Assembly (NCBI RefSeq): GCF_900186965.1
Contig: NZ_LT906457.1
Location: forward strand, 453,501-517,500
Source of the DNA: Legionella spiritensis
GTDB taxonomy: Bacteria; Pseudomonadota; Gammaproteobacteria; Legionellales; Legionellaceae
Reading direction: 5' to 3'
Length of the DNA: 64,000 nt
Position 1 is the first letter of the stretch; every line of letters begins with the position of its first letter. Below, piece after piece: positions 9,773 to 18,218 of this stretch. A program made the translations under genes and the position numbers. Under the pieces are notes generated by a model, which was given only the letters and a program-made list of their open reading frames with translations, did not search any database and was not told the origin of the DNA.

Positions 9773-11149
9773 CTAACTCATGAATGTTAAAGTGACTTGA
9801 AACAGGGATTCAATCTGACGCACATATCGTTTTTTCAAAACCAGAACGGCCACATGATCGCCGGACTCGAAAACCAGATCAGGCGTGGTCATGAGTATTT
9901 TCTCATCACGTATGACGGCTATGATCGAACTGCTGGGGGGTAACTCAATTTCGGAAAGCCTGCGCCCGATAACCTGGGAACTTTGCTGATCGCCGTGAAT
10001 GACCAGTTCAATGGCTTCGGCTTCGCCATTGTTTAAACGATGCACCTTGATCATATTACCACGGCGTAATTTGGCTAAAATACTGCCGATAGTAATAATT
10101 TGCGGCGAAATGGCGTAGTCGATGCTGCTGTCCTCAATCAGTTCGACGTAGGCGTTGCGATTGACCAGAGCCATGGCATGTCGTGCTCCCAGACGCTTCG
10201 CTTGCAGACAGGACATGATGTTGGCTTCATCGTCATTGGTTACCGCGCAAAACACATCGGTAAATTCGATGTTTTCGTTGATCAGTAAATCCCTGTCGGC
10301 GATATCGCCTTGCAAAACCGTGCCTTTATGGAGCTGGCATGCCAGATCACTGGCCCGTAATATGTTGTGATCGATGACCTTTACGCGGTATTTATTTTCC
10401 AGGGTTTGTGCCAGTTTGGTGCCTATGTGCCCACCGCCCGCAATAATAATACGCCGGTTGGGATGGGTGTAGCGGCCAAGCGCGATTAAAATTTGCTGGA
10501 TGGCTTGCGCTGATGCGACGAATAACAGATTGTCCTCGATATTAATTTCATAGTCGGCATCGGGCTCTATCGCTGTTTTGTCCCTAAAAATGGCAACCAG
10601 CCGGGCATCCATCAGATCCAGATGTTTGTAGAGGTACTGGATGGTTTTTCCGACCATGACCCCGCCCGGTCGAGGGGTAATGGTGACAAGCAGCAGATTG
10701 CCCTCGGCGAAATCAAGAACCTGGGTAGCACCGGGGTAATCTATCAGATTTTCAATATGTTCCGTGACCAGCTTTTCCGGACTGATACAGACGTCAACCG
10801 GCACATGATCATTACAGAAAAGCTGAGGGTAATCATAATAATTCTGCGATCGAAGGCGGGCGATTTTAGTGGGTGTGCGAAATAAACTATAGGCAATCTG
10901 GCATCCCATCATATTGATCTCATCGCTATCGGTGACCGCGATTAACATATCGGCCTGCTCGATGCCTGCGGCGATAAGTATATGGGGGTAAGACGCCGAT
11001 CCGGGAACTGTCTGGATATCCAGACGGTGCTGAAGTTCCCGCAGGCGGTTTTCATCGAGATCAACCACCGTGACATCATTGTTTTCACGTGCCAGATTGC
11101 GTGCCAGCGTTCCGCCCACTTCACCCGCACCCAGAATTACGATACGCAT
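9773..11149 (-). CDS. trkA: Trk potassium uptake regulatory protein TrkA
   Basis: This cytoplasmic NAD-binding regulator gates TrkH. The 458 residues form two tandem RCK_N/RCK_C units. The first Rossmann motif, GAGEVGG, is at residues 7-13, with VVDLDENRL at the end of strand 2. The second, GGGHIG, is near residue 239. Each half is followed by a TrkA_C-type segment; the second contains VIGRRLSEIELP and DHVAVLVLKK. The start overlaps the end of dapF by 13 bp and the gene is followed by trkH, so lptM-dapF-trkA-trkH read as one operon. No odd features. Confidence 0.95.
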   Translation of the reverse strand: MRIVILGAGEVGGTLARNLARENNDVTVVDLDENRLRELQHRLDIQTVPGSASYPHILIAAGIEQADMLIAVTDSDEINMMGCQIAYSLFRTPTKIARLRSQNYYDYPQLFCNDHVPVDVCISPEKLVTEHIENLIDYPGATQVLDFAEGNLLLVTITPRPGGVMVGKTIQYLYKHLDLMDARLVAIFRDKTAIEPDADYEINIEDNLLFVASAQAIQQILIALGRYTHPNRRIIIAGGGHIGTKLAQTLENKYRVKVIDHNILRASDLACQLHKGTVLQGDIADRDLLINENIEFTDVFCAVTNDDEANIMSCLQAKRLGARHAMALVNRNAYVELIEDSSIDYAISPQIITIGSILAKLRRGNMIKVHRLNNGEAEAIELVIHGDQQSSQVIGRRLSEIELPPSSSIIAVIRDEKILMTTPDLVFESGDHVAVLVLKKRYVRQIESLFQVTLTFMS

Positions 11150-11979
11150 GGTAGTAATTCTCCTTCATAAACAAACGTTGCCGGGCCGGTTAATAAAAGC
11201 GCGCCGTTCACATCAGGCCAGTCGACGATCAATTCTCCGCCGGGCAATTCCACATGAACACGCTCTGCCAGATCATAAAAAAGCCGCCCCGCCACAACCG
11301 CCGCCACCGCGCCGCTGCCGCAAGCGCTGGTTTCGCCACACCCGCGCTCATACACACGCAATCGGATCCGGTGGGGAGAAAGAATCTGCATGAAGCCCGC
11401 GTTGGCCTGCACAGGAAAAAGAGGGTGTTCACTGATTTCCCGGCCAAGAGTGGTTACGGGGGCGGTATTGATATCTTCGACGATTGATACGGCATGAGGG
11501 TTGCCTACATTTACGGCGTGCACAGTATATTGACCGCCGGCGTTTAATGGCAATATATAAGATGTACTTTGTTCTTTAACTTGAATCGGTATTTCATCGG
11601 GGTGCAGGCAAGGTATTCCCATATCAACGGTTACCGTGTTGTCGTCGTTTAATTGCAACGTCATCATCGCCGTATGAGTCGCGACCCGGATACGTCGTTC
11701 GGAGATGAGCGCGTGTTTCTGCACAAATCGGGCCAGACAACGGGCACCGTTGCCGCATTGTCCCACCTCCTGGCCGTCGGCGTTAAAAATTCGATAAAAA
11801 AAATCGATATCCTCACGTTGGTCGGTTTCTACAATCAGACATTGATCGAAACCGACCCCGGTATGTCGGTTGGCCAGGCGAACGATCGTTTGCGGTGACA
11901 AATCAACCGTTTGGTGGATGGCATCGATCACCATAAAATCATTGCCGAGGCCGTGCATTTTTGTAAATTTCAAGGGCAT
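11137..11979 (-). CDS. dapF: Diaminopimelate epimerase
   Basis: Converts LL- to meso-diaminopimelate in the lysine and peptidoglycan precursor pathway (cytoplasm). The 280 residues match the family. The N-terminus KFTKMHGLGNDFMVID is diagnostic. Both catalytic cysteines are present: Cys75 in GQCGNGARC and Cys220 in ETSACGSGAV. It lies 20 bp downstream of lptM, the arrangement seen in Escherichia coli and other gammaproteobacteria, and overlaps trkA at its 3' end. Confidence 0.97.
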   Translation of the reverse strand: MPLKFTKMHGLGNDFMVIDAIHQTVDLSPQTIVRLANRHTGVGFDQCLIVETDQREDIDFFYRIFNADGQEVGQCGNGARCLARFVQKHALISERRIRVATHTAMMTLQLNDDNTVTVDMGIPCLHPDEIPIQVKEQSTSYILPLNAGGQYTVHAVNVGNPHAVSIVEDINTAPVTTLGREISEHPLFPVQANAGFMQILSPHRIRLRVYERGCGETSACGSGAVAAVVAGRLFYDLAERVHVELPGGELIVDWPDVNGALLLTGPATFVYEGELLPCVS

Positions 11980-11999
11980 GTTACTAAGCTCGTTGCCGG

Positions 12000-12122
12000 T
12001 TATTTATGGATTATGTGAGTCGCTGGTTCCTCCGTTGGCAAATAGAGAGGACCTTTTTGTCCGCAGGAAGCAAGGATACATACTGCCGTACTGATAATTA
12101 GCAGGTCGCGAAACAGGCTCAT
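12000..12122 (-). CDS. lptM: LptM (YifL-like) small lipoprotein
   Basis: A 40-residue frame directly upstream of dapF: MSLFRDLLIISTAVCILASC then GQKGPLYLPTEEP. The hydrophobic signal segment ends in a lipobox LASC, giving a predicted lipidated Cys20. The CGQKGPLYLP run after the lipobox is the hallmark of LptM/YifL. Family knowledge: LptM is an outer-membrane lipoprotein that assists oxidative maturation of the LPS translocon LptD, and its gene commonly precedes dapF. Size, motif and position agree, so the call is good despite the short length. A GAGAA element lies 8 nt before the ATG. Confidence 0.88.
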   Translation of the reverse strand: MSLFRDLLIISTAVCILASCGQKGPLYLPTEEPATHIIHK

Positions 12123-12157
12123 TACAATGTTCTCACAATTCTACTCCAAATAAATAG

Positions 12158-12163
12158 ATTATA
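12158..12163 (-). promoter_or_regulatory. Probable -10 box of the lptM-dapF-trkA-trkH operon
   Basis: A consensus TATAAT reads on the minus strand 36 bp upstream of the lptM start codon. No good -35 hexamer is seen at 16-18 bp; a TTGAAA exists but only 11 bp upstream. The call rests on the -10 match and its position. Confidence 0.4.
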
Positions 12164-12233
12164 TACCCGGGAAATTTCAAAATGCGAGAAAGATGCTATC
12201 CTTTGTTGCGTCTGTCCATGGTTTAAAAATGGG

Positions 12234-12282
12234 TAGTAGCGGCCCGCAAGGAGGCCTGCGGCCGTATTGCGGGTTTTACATG
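12234..12282. repeat. REP-like GTAGC...GCGGG palindromic element, copy A
   Basis: A GC-rich imperfect palindrome: GTAGCGGCCCGCAAG, then GAGGCCTGCGGCC, then GTATTGCGGG. Bases 12248-12276 are identical, in inverted orientation, to 36908-36936. The otherwise non-coding stretch 12123-12337 also holds the lptM -10 box and nothing else that I recognise. Confidence 0.7.
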
Positions 12283-12337
12283 TCCCAATATTGCACCAGG
12301 AGAACTGGCGATTACCCGGGTGATACAGGATGAGGTG

Positions 12338-13561
12338 CTAGCTCCGCAAGCCGCGGTGTACCGGTTCTTGTTCTTTTGGGACGGTTTTTGGTTTCATAGT
12401 TCTTAAAACACGAATGGAATCGAGCATGGCCGGGGACACGCGCTGGTAAGAGCGGGGGTTGATGTAAATGGTTTCCTGCCTGGCTTCGGTTGTCTTGTCC
12501 GGCCTTGTTTCCTGCCAATCCAGGTTAAAAATTAATTCATCGGGGATGAGGGCTTCATCGTCACCATACCTGGGATTCACAGTTATATCGATATAAGGTA
12601 CGGCATGGTCATCTGATGATAATTTTTGCGCAATGAATTGTTCAACCAATTCCAGGGTGTTGTAATTGGATGCCGCCGTTCCCGGGATCAGGTTTTCCTT
12701 GTTATGGTTACCGCCCAGAAAATGGGCAATGAGATGAGACCAGTGGTAGTCGCTGCCGCGATTTTTGATAATGACGTCGTGACCGTGAGCCTGAAACACG
12801 TCCCGGCACGATGCCCCGGTTAATTGTTTTTGACTGCATCGGCGTGTTTGACCGGCCCGGTCTTTAAGTTTTGCCAGTGTCGCGCGAAAGCGGGCAGGTC
12901 CGGGGCGTTCGTAGCGCAGTTTTGGCACCGTGTTCCCAAACAGCAGACTCTTTCTTGCGCCGTGTATCTCAGCCATCCCCCGACTGGCTTTATCTCCCAC
13001 TGGCGTTACCGGCTTAAAGAACGAACCGGCGTTGTTTTTGATGAGCGGCCGTACCAGGGTTTTTCCTTCAGGTGTATGAAAGACTTCGCTATAGCCACGG
13101 ATTGGTTTATGCGGTGACAAGGCACAATAGCGTATTTTTTGTTCTTTCAGGGGAGAGAAAAAAGGGGTGTTTGTGCTGTCGAGAATGAGAGGGTTATCGT
13201 TTGCGCTTTTGTTGTTACGTCGTTTGTGATGTTTGGAAAAAGAGTGAGAACTGTTTTCGTCGGTGGCTGGACGTTTTCTGGCGGTTCGCTCGTGTTGCTT
13301 TTTCACAGCCAGTGCGGAAACCACGTCGTCGTAAGGGATAGTCAGTATTTCCGATAATCCCGTTAAAATAGTCAAAGAGGATAAGCGTGTTGATGATGGA
13401 GAATTTTTGGCCAGATAATTATTAAGATCAAGCCACATTTGGTCAGACAGATCAAGACATTTGATGTTGGGAAACCGTTTGGTGATGACGGACTGCAGTG
13501 TTTTTATCCGGGGATGACTGCTAATTTGATCGCGTTCAATGGTTAGTTCGGATAGTTTCAT
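12338..13561 (-). CDS. Orphan protein with a His-Me-finger (Endonuclease_NS-like) nuclease motif
   Basis: A 407-residue protein without signal peptide or membrane segments. Residues 1-100 look helical (MKLSELTIERDQISSHPRIK). A basic, low-complexity stretch follows (KHHKRRNNKSAND, near residue 110). At about residues 265-310 there is HWSHLIAHFLGG, then NHNKENLIPGT and SNYNTLELVEQFI. The pattern H-L-I-x3-L-G-G ... N-L-I-P-G ... S-N-x2-T ... E resembles the core of DNA/RNA non-specific endonucleases of the betabetaalpha-metal type, as found in bacterial toxin domains. It stands alone: no immunity-like partner adjoins it and both neighbours are divergent or separated by non-coding DNA. A host-directed nuclease effector is possible. 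The fold is inferred from a motif only. Confidence 0.55.
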   Translation of the reverse strand: MKLSELTIERDQISSHPRIKTLQSVITKRFPNIKCLDLSDQMWLDLNNYLAKNSPSSTRLSSLTILTGLSEILTIPYDDVVSALAVKKQHERTARKRPATDENSSHSFSKHHKRRNNKSANDNPLILDSTNTPFFSPLKEQKIRYCALSPHKPIRGYSEVFHTPEGKTLVRPLIKNNAGSFFKPVTPVGDKASRGMAEIHGARKSLLFGNTVPKLRYERPGPARFRATLAKLKDRAGQTRRCSQKQLTGASCRDVFQAHGHDVIIKNRGSDYHWSHLIAHFLGGNHNKENLIPGTAASNYNTLELVEQFIAQKLSSDDHAVPYIDITVNPRYGDDEALIPDELIFNLDWQETRPDKTTEARQETIYINPRSYQRVSPAMLDSIRVLRTMKPKTVPKEQEPVHRGLRS

Positions 13562-13700
13562 TGTATTGTGATGTTTTTGATCATGGTATACATTAAATGA
13601 ACATTATACCCGGTTGTTGGCACATAGCCAAGTTGAAACCATAACTTCCTTGCTATCGGACGATGGTTTGGTGATAATTTTAGTTTTTTCTGGAGACAAG

Positions 13701-14363
13701 GTGTTAAACGTTTATCTGAAAGAGTCGGCTCAACCGGCTCAGGCTTGCATGATCTGGATGCATGGGTTGGGGGCGGATGCACAGGACATGGCTGGTTTGG
13801 CCGCACAGCCTCAGTTCGCCCACTTCCCCATCCGTCATGTTTTTCTGGATGCCCCGGTGAGATCGGTTACTATCAACGGCGGTATGTCGATGCGGGCCTG
13901 GTATGATATTTTATCTCTTGATATTGCCGTTGATGAAGACAAGGAAGGCGTATTAAGCGCCGCAAAGGAAATTGCCGCAGTCATTGAGGAACAAAAGAAA
14001 ACCGGTTTTGCGAGCCAGGACATTTATCTGGCCGGATTTTCACAGGGGGGCGCCATGGCGCTATTTACCGCCCTGCATCGGCACGAACCGCTCGCCGGAG
14101 TCATTGCCTTATCGGCTTATCTGCCGTTGCTCAACGAATGCCGCCCGACGCTGCCTGATACCACGCCTATGTTCATAGCCAATGGTCGCTATGATCCAAT
14201 CGTACAGCCGGCCTGGACCAAAGAATGTTTACAGTGGCTGGGTAGCCATGGGTATAATCATGTCTCGCGTCATGAATACCCGATGGAGCATACTATTTGC
14301 CTTGAGGAAATGGATGATCTGGCTCATTGGTTGTCTTTGCGGTTACAGGAGAAGGGTCAATGA
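13701..14363 (+). CDS. Carboxylesterase / phospholipase-like alpha/beta hydrolase
   Basis: A 220-residue serine hydrolase of the small carboxylesterase group (acyl-protein thioesterase / YpfH type). Motifs: WMHGLGADAQD for the oxyanion loop, nucleophile elbow GFSQGG (Ser114), Asp in NGRYDPIVQ and His in PMEHTI. The frame extends upstream to 13614, but the GTG at 13701 has TGGAG five nt upstream and starts just before the first strand (VLNVYLKES), so I prefer it. The stop codon overlaps the ratA start (ATGA). Substrate unknown; the family hydrolyses short-chain esters. Confidence 0.85.
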   Translation: MLNVYLKESAQPAQACMIWMHGLGADAQDMAGLAAQPQFAHFPIRHVFLDAPVRSVTINGGMSMRAWYDILSLDIAVDEDKEGVLSAAKEIAAVIEEQKKTGFASQDIYLAGFSQGGAMALFTALHRHEPLAGVIALSAYLPLLNECRPTLPDTTPMFIANGRYDPIVQPAWTKECLQWLGSHGYNHVSRHEYPMEHTICLEEMDDLAHWLSLRLQEKGQ

Positions 14364-14791
14364 CCATCGTTAAAAAATCGCGTGCGGTTCATTATACCTG
14401 TGAACAGATGTTTGAACTGGTTAATTATGTTGAACATTATGCCGAATTTCTACCTTACTGTGCCAAAAGTCAGGTGCATCACCGTGATGAAGACGAAGTG
14501 CAGGCCACTCTGGTTATCGCGGCGGCGGGCATGAGTAAATCATTTACAACCCGCAACCGGTTGCAAAAAAACAAAATGATTGAAATTCGATTAGTGGATG
14601 GGCCGTTCAAGCATTTGGAAGGGTTTTGGCGTTTTGACGAAACGCCTGAAGGCGGCTGCAAGATATCGTTTGATCTCGAGTTTGAATTCGCCGGAAAAAT
14701 GTTTTCCATGCTCCTTGGTCCGGTGTTTGAGCAAGTGACTGATAAAATGGTGGACGCGTTTTGCGACAGGGCGCAAGCTATTTATGATTAA
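14360..14791 (+). CDS. ratA: RatA/CoQ10-type START-domain (SRPBCC) protein
   Basis: 143 residues of the START-like RatA/YfjG family (MTIVKKSRAVHYTCEQMFELV; FEFAGKMFSMLLGPVFEQ; MVDAFCDRAQAIY). The fold binds lipids or quinones. The mitochondrial homologue Coq10 delivers ubiquinone, while E. coli RatA was reported as a ribosome-association toxin. The start at 14360 overlaps the esterase stop, and the gene overlaps ratB by 8 bp, which is the standard arrangement. Confidence 0.92.
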   Translation: MTIVKKSRAVHYTCEQMFELVNYVEHYAEFLPYCAKSQVHHRDEDEVQATLVIAAAGMSKSFTTRNRLQKNKMIEIRLVDGPFKHLEGFWRFDETPEGGCKISFDLEFEFAGKMFSMLLGPVFEQVTDKMVDAFCDRAQAIYD

Positions 14792-15068
14792 TGTGGAGTT
14801 GATTTACATTGCTTCCGATCAGGTAGTTACCCATTTGCGAATGACGGTGGCAGAGGGAACAACGGTCGGTGAGGCTATTGCCCGCTCCGGCCTGGTGGCA
14901 AGTCATCCTGAAACCAGCGATTTGCCGGTTGGTGTGTTCTCAAGAACGGTGTCTGGAGACACAATCCTGAAAAACGGGGATCGTATGGAAATATATCGAC
15001 CTTTGACGATTGACCCGAAACAAAAGCGGCGGGATCGGGCCAGGTCTGGGTTCACAGAACCTAGGTAA
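14784..15068 (+). CDS. ratB: RnfH/RatB-family ubiquitin-fold protein
   Basis: 94 residues of the RnfH family (beta-grasp fold): VELIYIASDQ at the start, then VAEGTTVGEAIARSGL and EIYRPLTIDPKQKRRDRA. The EIYRPL-x-DPK motif is diagnostic. The molecular role is unsettled. It overlaps ratA and is convergent with bamE. Confidence 0.92.
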   Translation: MINVELIYIASDQVVTHLRMTVAEGTTVGEAIARSGLVASHPETSDLPVGVFSRTVSGDTILKNGDRMEIYRPLTIDPKQKRRDRARSGFTEPR

Positions 15069-15173
15069 AGCGCGTTCGGGCGTTTAAAAACAATCCGTTT
15101 GAGAGTCGGCCGGGCGATTTTTGCCGGGTTGTTGAATGGGCAACCCGACCTGCGATGCGTTACTGTTTCGGAC

Positions 15174-15488
15174 TCAGGGATGGTGCTCAATACGGACCAG
15201 TCTGTCCTGTTTGAAATACAGGGTTAAATTCCGTACTTCAAGGGGTTTGTTGCCCTTGCGCAGTGTATAGGCGTAGTCCCAGCGATTATTGTTAAACATC
15301 GGGCTTAACAGGCTTGTTCCCATTAAAATGGCTGCGTCCTGTTTGCTCATGCCCACGCGCAACCGCTCAATTTTGGATTGAGGCAGCAAATTTCCCTGTT
15401 GCACAACCCGCCGTGAAAAGTCATACGAAACGCAGCTGGTTAGGGTGAAGCCAATCAGGAAAAGAATAAAATACATTCCGGTTCGCAT
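15174..15488 (-). CDS. bamE: Outer-membrane assembly lipoprotein BamE
   Basis: The small lipoprotein of the BAM complex that inserts outer-membrane beta-barrels. With the start at 15488 it has 104 residues: MRTGMYFILFLIGFTLTSC with lipobox LTSC, then DFSRRVVQQGNLL, KIERLRVGMSKQDAAILMG and the NRWDYAYTLR signature. A longer frame exists, but its extra 26 residues precede the signal peptide. Divergent from fur across 89 bp, a common gammaproteobacterial pairing. Confidence 0.95.
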   Translation of the reverse strand: MRTGMYFILFLIGFTLTSCVSYDFSRRVVQQGNLLPQSKIERLRVGMSKQDAAILMGTSLLSPMFNNNRWDYAYTLRKGNKPLEVRNLTLYFKQDRLVRIEHHP

Positions 15489-15577
15489 AATTTTTGCCTG
15501 CCATGAAAAATTTCGCCATAATACCATGTCATTAATAGAAAGACACCTGCCCGGCAGGAGTTTCAACAGGAGAGCTT

Positions 15578-15994
15578 ATGGAAGAAGGCAGGCAATTAAA
15601 AGACGCTGGTTTAAAAATAACCATGCCTCGCGTTAAAGTCTTGCAAATCCTTGAGCAATCCCGTGACCACCATATGAGTGCGGAAAATGTCTATAAGGCG
15701 TTGCTGGATATGGGTGAAGACGTTGGGCTGGCCACTGTTTACCGCGTATTAACCCAGTTTGAAGCGGCGGGGTTGGTCTCTCGCCACAATTTTGAGGGGG
15801 GGCATTCGGTATTTGAGCTTAGCCAGGGGGAGCATCACGATCATCTGGTGTGTGTCAAATGCGGGCGCGTTGAAGAATTTTACGATGAAATTATTGAAGA
15901 GCGCCAGGAGCGGATTGCGGAACAGGCCCATTTTAAAATGACTGATCACGCCCTGAATATTTACGGATTATGTCCCGATTGCCAACACGGATGA
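15578..15994 (+). CDS. fur: Ferric uptake regulator Fur
   Basis: 138 residues. The N-terminal winged helix includes LKITMPRVKVLQIL and VGLATVYRVLTQFEAAGLVSR. The metal-binding dimerisation domain has HHDHLVCVKCG and a second CPDC near the C-terminus. It represses iron-uptake genes when Fe2+ is bound. A good ribosome-binding site (AGGAGAG) precedes the ATG. The GMC oxidoreductase starts 13 bp downstream and may be read through from the fur promoter. Confidence 0.97.
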   Translation: MEEGRQLKDAGLKITMPRVKVLQILEQSRDHHMSAENVYKALLDMGEDVGLATVYRVLTQFEAAGLVSRHNFEGGHSVFELSQGEHHDHLVCVKCGRVEEFYDEIIEERQERIAEQAHFKMTDHALNIYGLCPDCQHG

Positions 15995-16007
15995 CCTGGA
16001 AGAAAAA

Positions 16008-17603
16008 ATGGAGTTTGATTATATTATTGTTGGGGGAGGGAGTGCGGGATGTGTGCTGGCTTCACGCTTAAGCGCTGATCCCGGCAATCGTGTATTATTG
16101 CTGGAAGCCGGCAGTCCTTTTCTGGCCTCTCTGACCCAAATTCCCTATTTTACGGTATTGACGTTACCTCTCTGGTTTAAAAACTGGCATTATTACACGG
16201 AGCCGCAGCCGGGATTAAACAACCGGCGCGGCTACCAGCCCCGCGGCAAGATGTTAGGCGGATCGAGCGCGATAAACGCCATGATTTATATTCGTGGCCA
16301 GGCGACAGATTATGATGAATGGGCAAAATCCACTTCAAACGACTGGTCTTACGCATCGCTTTTGCCATTATTCAGGGATATGGAACATAACACTCGTATC
16401 CATGATGGCTATCATGGTCAGCATGGCGAGCTTTGGGTTGGTGATTTACCGAATCCCAATCCTGTTTCCGAGGTTTTTGTTCAGGCGGGTGCCGCTTGCG
16501 GTTATCCTCACAATGGGGATTTTAATGGTGAGAGTCAGTTTGGTGTCGGCCTTTATCAGGTGACTCAAAAAGAGGGGAAACGTCTGAGCAGCGCGGACGC
16601 TTTTTTATCGCCTGTCAAAACCAGATCAAATCTTGACGTGATGACTGGAACACGCGCTCTGAAATTATTGTTTTCCGGGAAACGCTGTCAGGGTGTTGTG
16701 GTGCGGGCTCGTGGCAAAACGATATCGATTACGGCCCGCAAGCATGTGGTTCTGGCAGCGGGAGCCATCAGTTCACCGCATCTTCTTCTTTTGTCGGGTA
16801 TTGGTCCGCGTGAACATCTCGCTGCCCATGGTATTGATTGCATCCACGAACTACCGGGAGTGGGAGAAAATTTTCATGACCATCCGGACTATATCCTTAA
16901 CTATCGCTCCAAACATCGGGACTTAATGGGTTTTACCGCGTCCGGTATTTGGGATATGGTCAAGGCATACCGTCGATACCGGCGGCATGGGGACGGAATG
17001 ATGACCACCAATTTTGCCGAAGCGGGCGGTTTTTTGTCCACTATGTCCGGCGATGATCGTCCGGATATTCAGCTGCATTTTGTGCCAGGTATTATTGATA
17101 ACCATTGCCACAATTTTCACTTCAGTCGCGGTATGTCCTGCCATGTCTGCCTGCTTCGTCCAAAAAGCCGGGGGTTTATTCGGTTGCGCTCCGCCAATCC
17201 CCTGCACGCGCCGGCCATTAACCCCAATTTTCTCGGCGAGGAAGACGACGTGCGATTGATGCTTCGTGCCTATAAGCAAACACAGGAAATTATGGAGCAT
17301 GAATTATTCAACCCTTATCGGGGCAAAGCCATTTATTCCGCCACGGGTGATGAGGCGATCATGGATTTGCTGCGCCGGCGCGTCGACACGATTTATCATC
17401 CGGTCGGTAGTTGTAAAATGGGGAAAGATGAGTTGGCGGTAGTGGATGAACGGCTGCAGGTTCGTGGACTGGAAGGGTTAACCATTGCCGATGCTTCAAT
17501 CATGCCGCAGGTTGTTTCCGGTAACACCAACGCGCCGGTCATGGTGATTGCGGAGCAAGCGGCGCGTTTTATCACGGAACCCGGAGCAACCAATCGTCAT
17601 TGA
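16008..17603 (+). CDS. GMC-family FAD-dependent oxidoreductase (choline-dehydrogenase-like)
   Basis: 531 residues. The N-terminal FAD-binding Rossmann motif DYIIVGGGSAGCVLASRLS, the GMC signature LGGSSAINAMIYIRGQ near residue 83, and the second signature GAISSPHLLLLSGIGP near residue 250 are all visible. The C-terminal catalytic region IYHPVGSCKMG and MPQVVSGNTNAPVMVIAEQAA are intact. The family oxidises alcohols such as choline or long-chain alcohols; no betaine-aldehyde dehydrogenase partner is nearby, so the substrate is open. It starts 13 bp after fur. Confidence 0.92.
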   Translation: MEFDYIIVGGGSAGCVLASRLSADPGNRVLLLEAGSPFLASLTQIPYFTVLTLPLWFKNWHYYTEPQPGLNNRRGYQPRGKMLGGSSAINAMIYIRGQATDYDEWAKSTSNDWSYASLLPLFRDMEHNTRIHDGYHGQHGELWVGDLPNPNPVSEVFVQAGAACGYPHNGDFNGESQFGVGLYQVTQKEGKRLSSADAFLSPVKTRSNLDVMTGTRALKLLFSGKRCQGVVVRARGKTISITARKHVVLAAGAISSPHLLLLSGIGPREHLAAHGIDCIHELPGVGENFHDHPDYILNYRSKHRDLMGFTASGIWDMVKAYRRYRRHGDGMMTTNFAEAGGFLSTMSGDDRPDIQLHFVPGIIDNHCHNFHFSRGMSCHVCLLRPKSRGFIRLRSANPLHAPAINPNFLGEEDDVRLMLRAYKQTQEIMEHELFNPYRGKAIYSATGDEAIMDLLRRRVDTIYHPVGSCKMGKDELAVVDERLQVRGLEGLTIADASIMPQVVSGNTNAPVMVIAEQAARFITEPGATNRH

Positions 17604-17727
17604 CGACATGATCTATCCTGCTGCATTCCAGTGTACAGTCAAAAGACCAAAATGATTGTTTAATATTCTTTGTGGTACAATAATTTCCTTGCTGAATTAG
17701 TTTGTAGAATGTCTGGGGATATAGAAA

Positions 17728-18183
17728 ATGCGATCTGAATTGGTGGGGTCGGACAAAGACAACGATGCCGATAGGAAGTTTCTGAACGACCTGGGTCTGG
17801 CTTTGACTACAGCCCTGGAAAATTACCAGAGTTGGTACAACAAAGAGGAAGGGTATTTTCGTGGTGATCCAGGTTTTTTTAGTCGGTTAAGGCACGGCAA
17901 AAGCGGTCAAAAACAGGCGCAGGAATTCATAACGAGTGTTTTAAAAGAGGAAGATTCTTTCCATGCCGAGACGTTGGTCAACGCGTTTCTATCGGCAGCC
18001 AAAACGCCCTACGACCGCCATTCGTTTGCTTCCTTTCTTCTGGATGAATTAAAAAAAATAGAGGATTCCCGCTGGTCTGAGATTGATTGTGACCCGAAAT
18101 CACGGTGTTATGATAAACCCGCGGTCATCGATTGTCTGGAGCGTCCTCCGTCCGTTTCACTGTCTCCCTCTTTAAGAATCTAG
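17728..18183 (+). CDS. Small helical protein of unknown function
   Basis: 151 residues with no signal peptide or membrane segment. The middle contains GFFSRLRHGKSGQKQAQEFI, a short helical motif (FF-x2-LRHG-x2-G-x3-A) that from memory recurs in Legionella proteins of unknown function. The C-terminus is Pro/Ser-rich (ERPPSVSLSPSLRI). Monocistronic by position: 124 bp after the GMC gene and convergent with the next cluster. A single TTAATATT at 17660-17667 resembles half of a PmrA site but lacks the tandem second half. An effector is possible, not shown. Confidence 0.7.
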   Translation: MRSELVGSDKDNDADRKFLNDLGLALTTALENYQSWYNKEEGYFRGDPGFFSRLRHGKSGQKQAQEFITSVLKEEDSFHAETLVNAFLSAAKTPYDRHSFASFLLDELKKIEDSRWSEIDCDPKSRCYDKPAVIDCLERPPSVSLSPSLRI

Positions 18184-18218
18184 AACGCCGTTTCACTGCC
18201 TGTGTCCTCATGCCCCGA

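Noticed and set aside
13558..13806. 82-codon minus-strand frame overlapping the esterase start
   Set aside because: Opposes a clear alpha/beta hydrolase gene, low-complexity Pro/Arg composition and no homology: a shadow frame.
17660..17667. PmrA-like TTAATATT before the 151-residue gene
   Set aside because: PmrA sites are tandem repeats; only one half is present and such 8-mers are common in AT-rich spacers.
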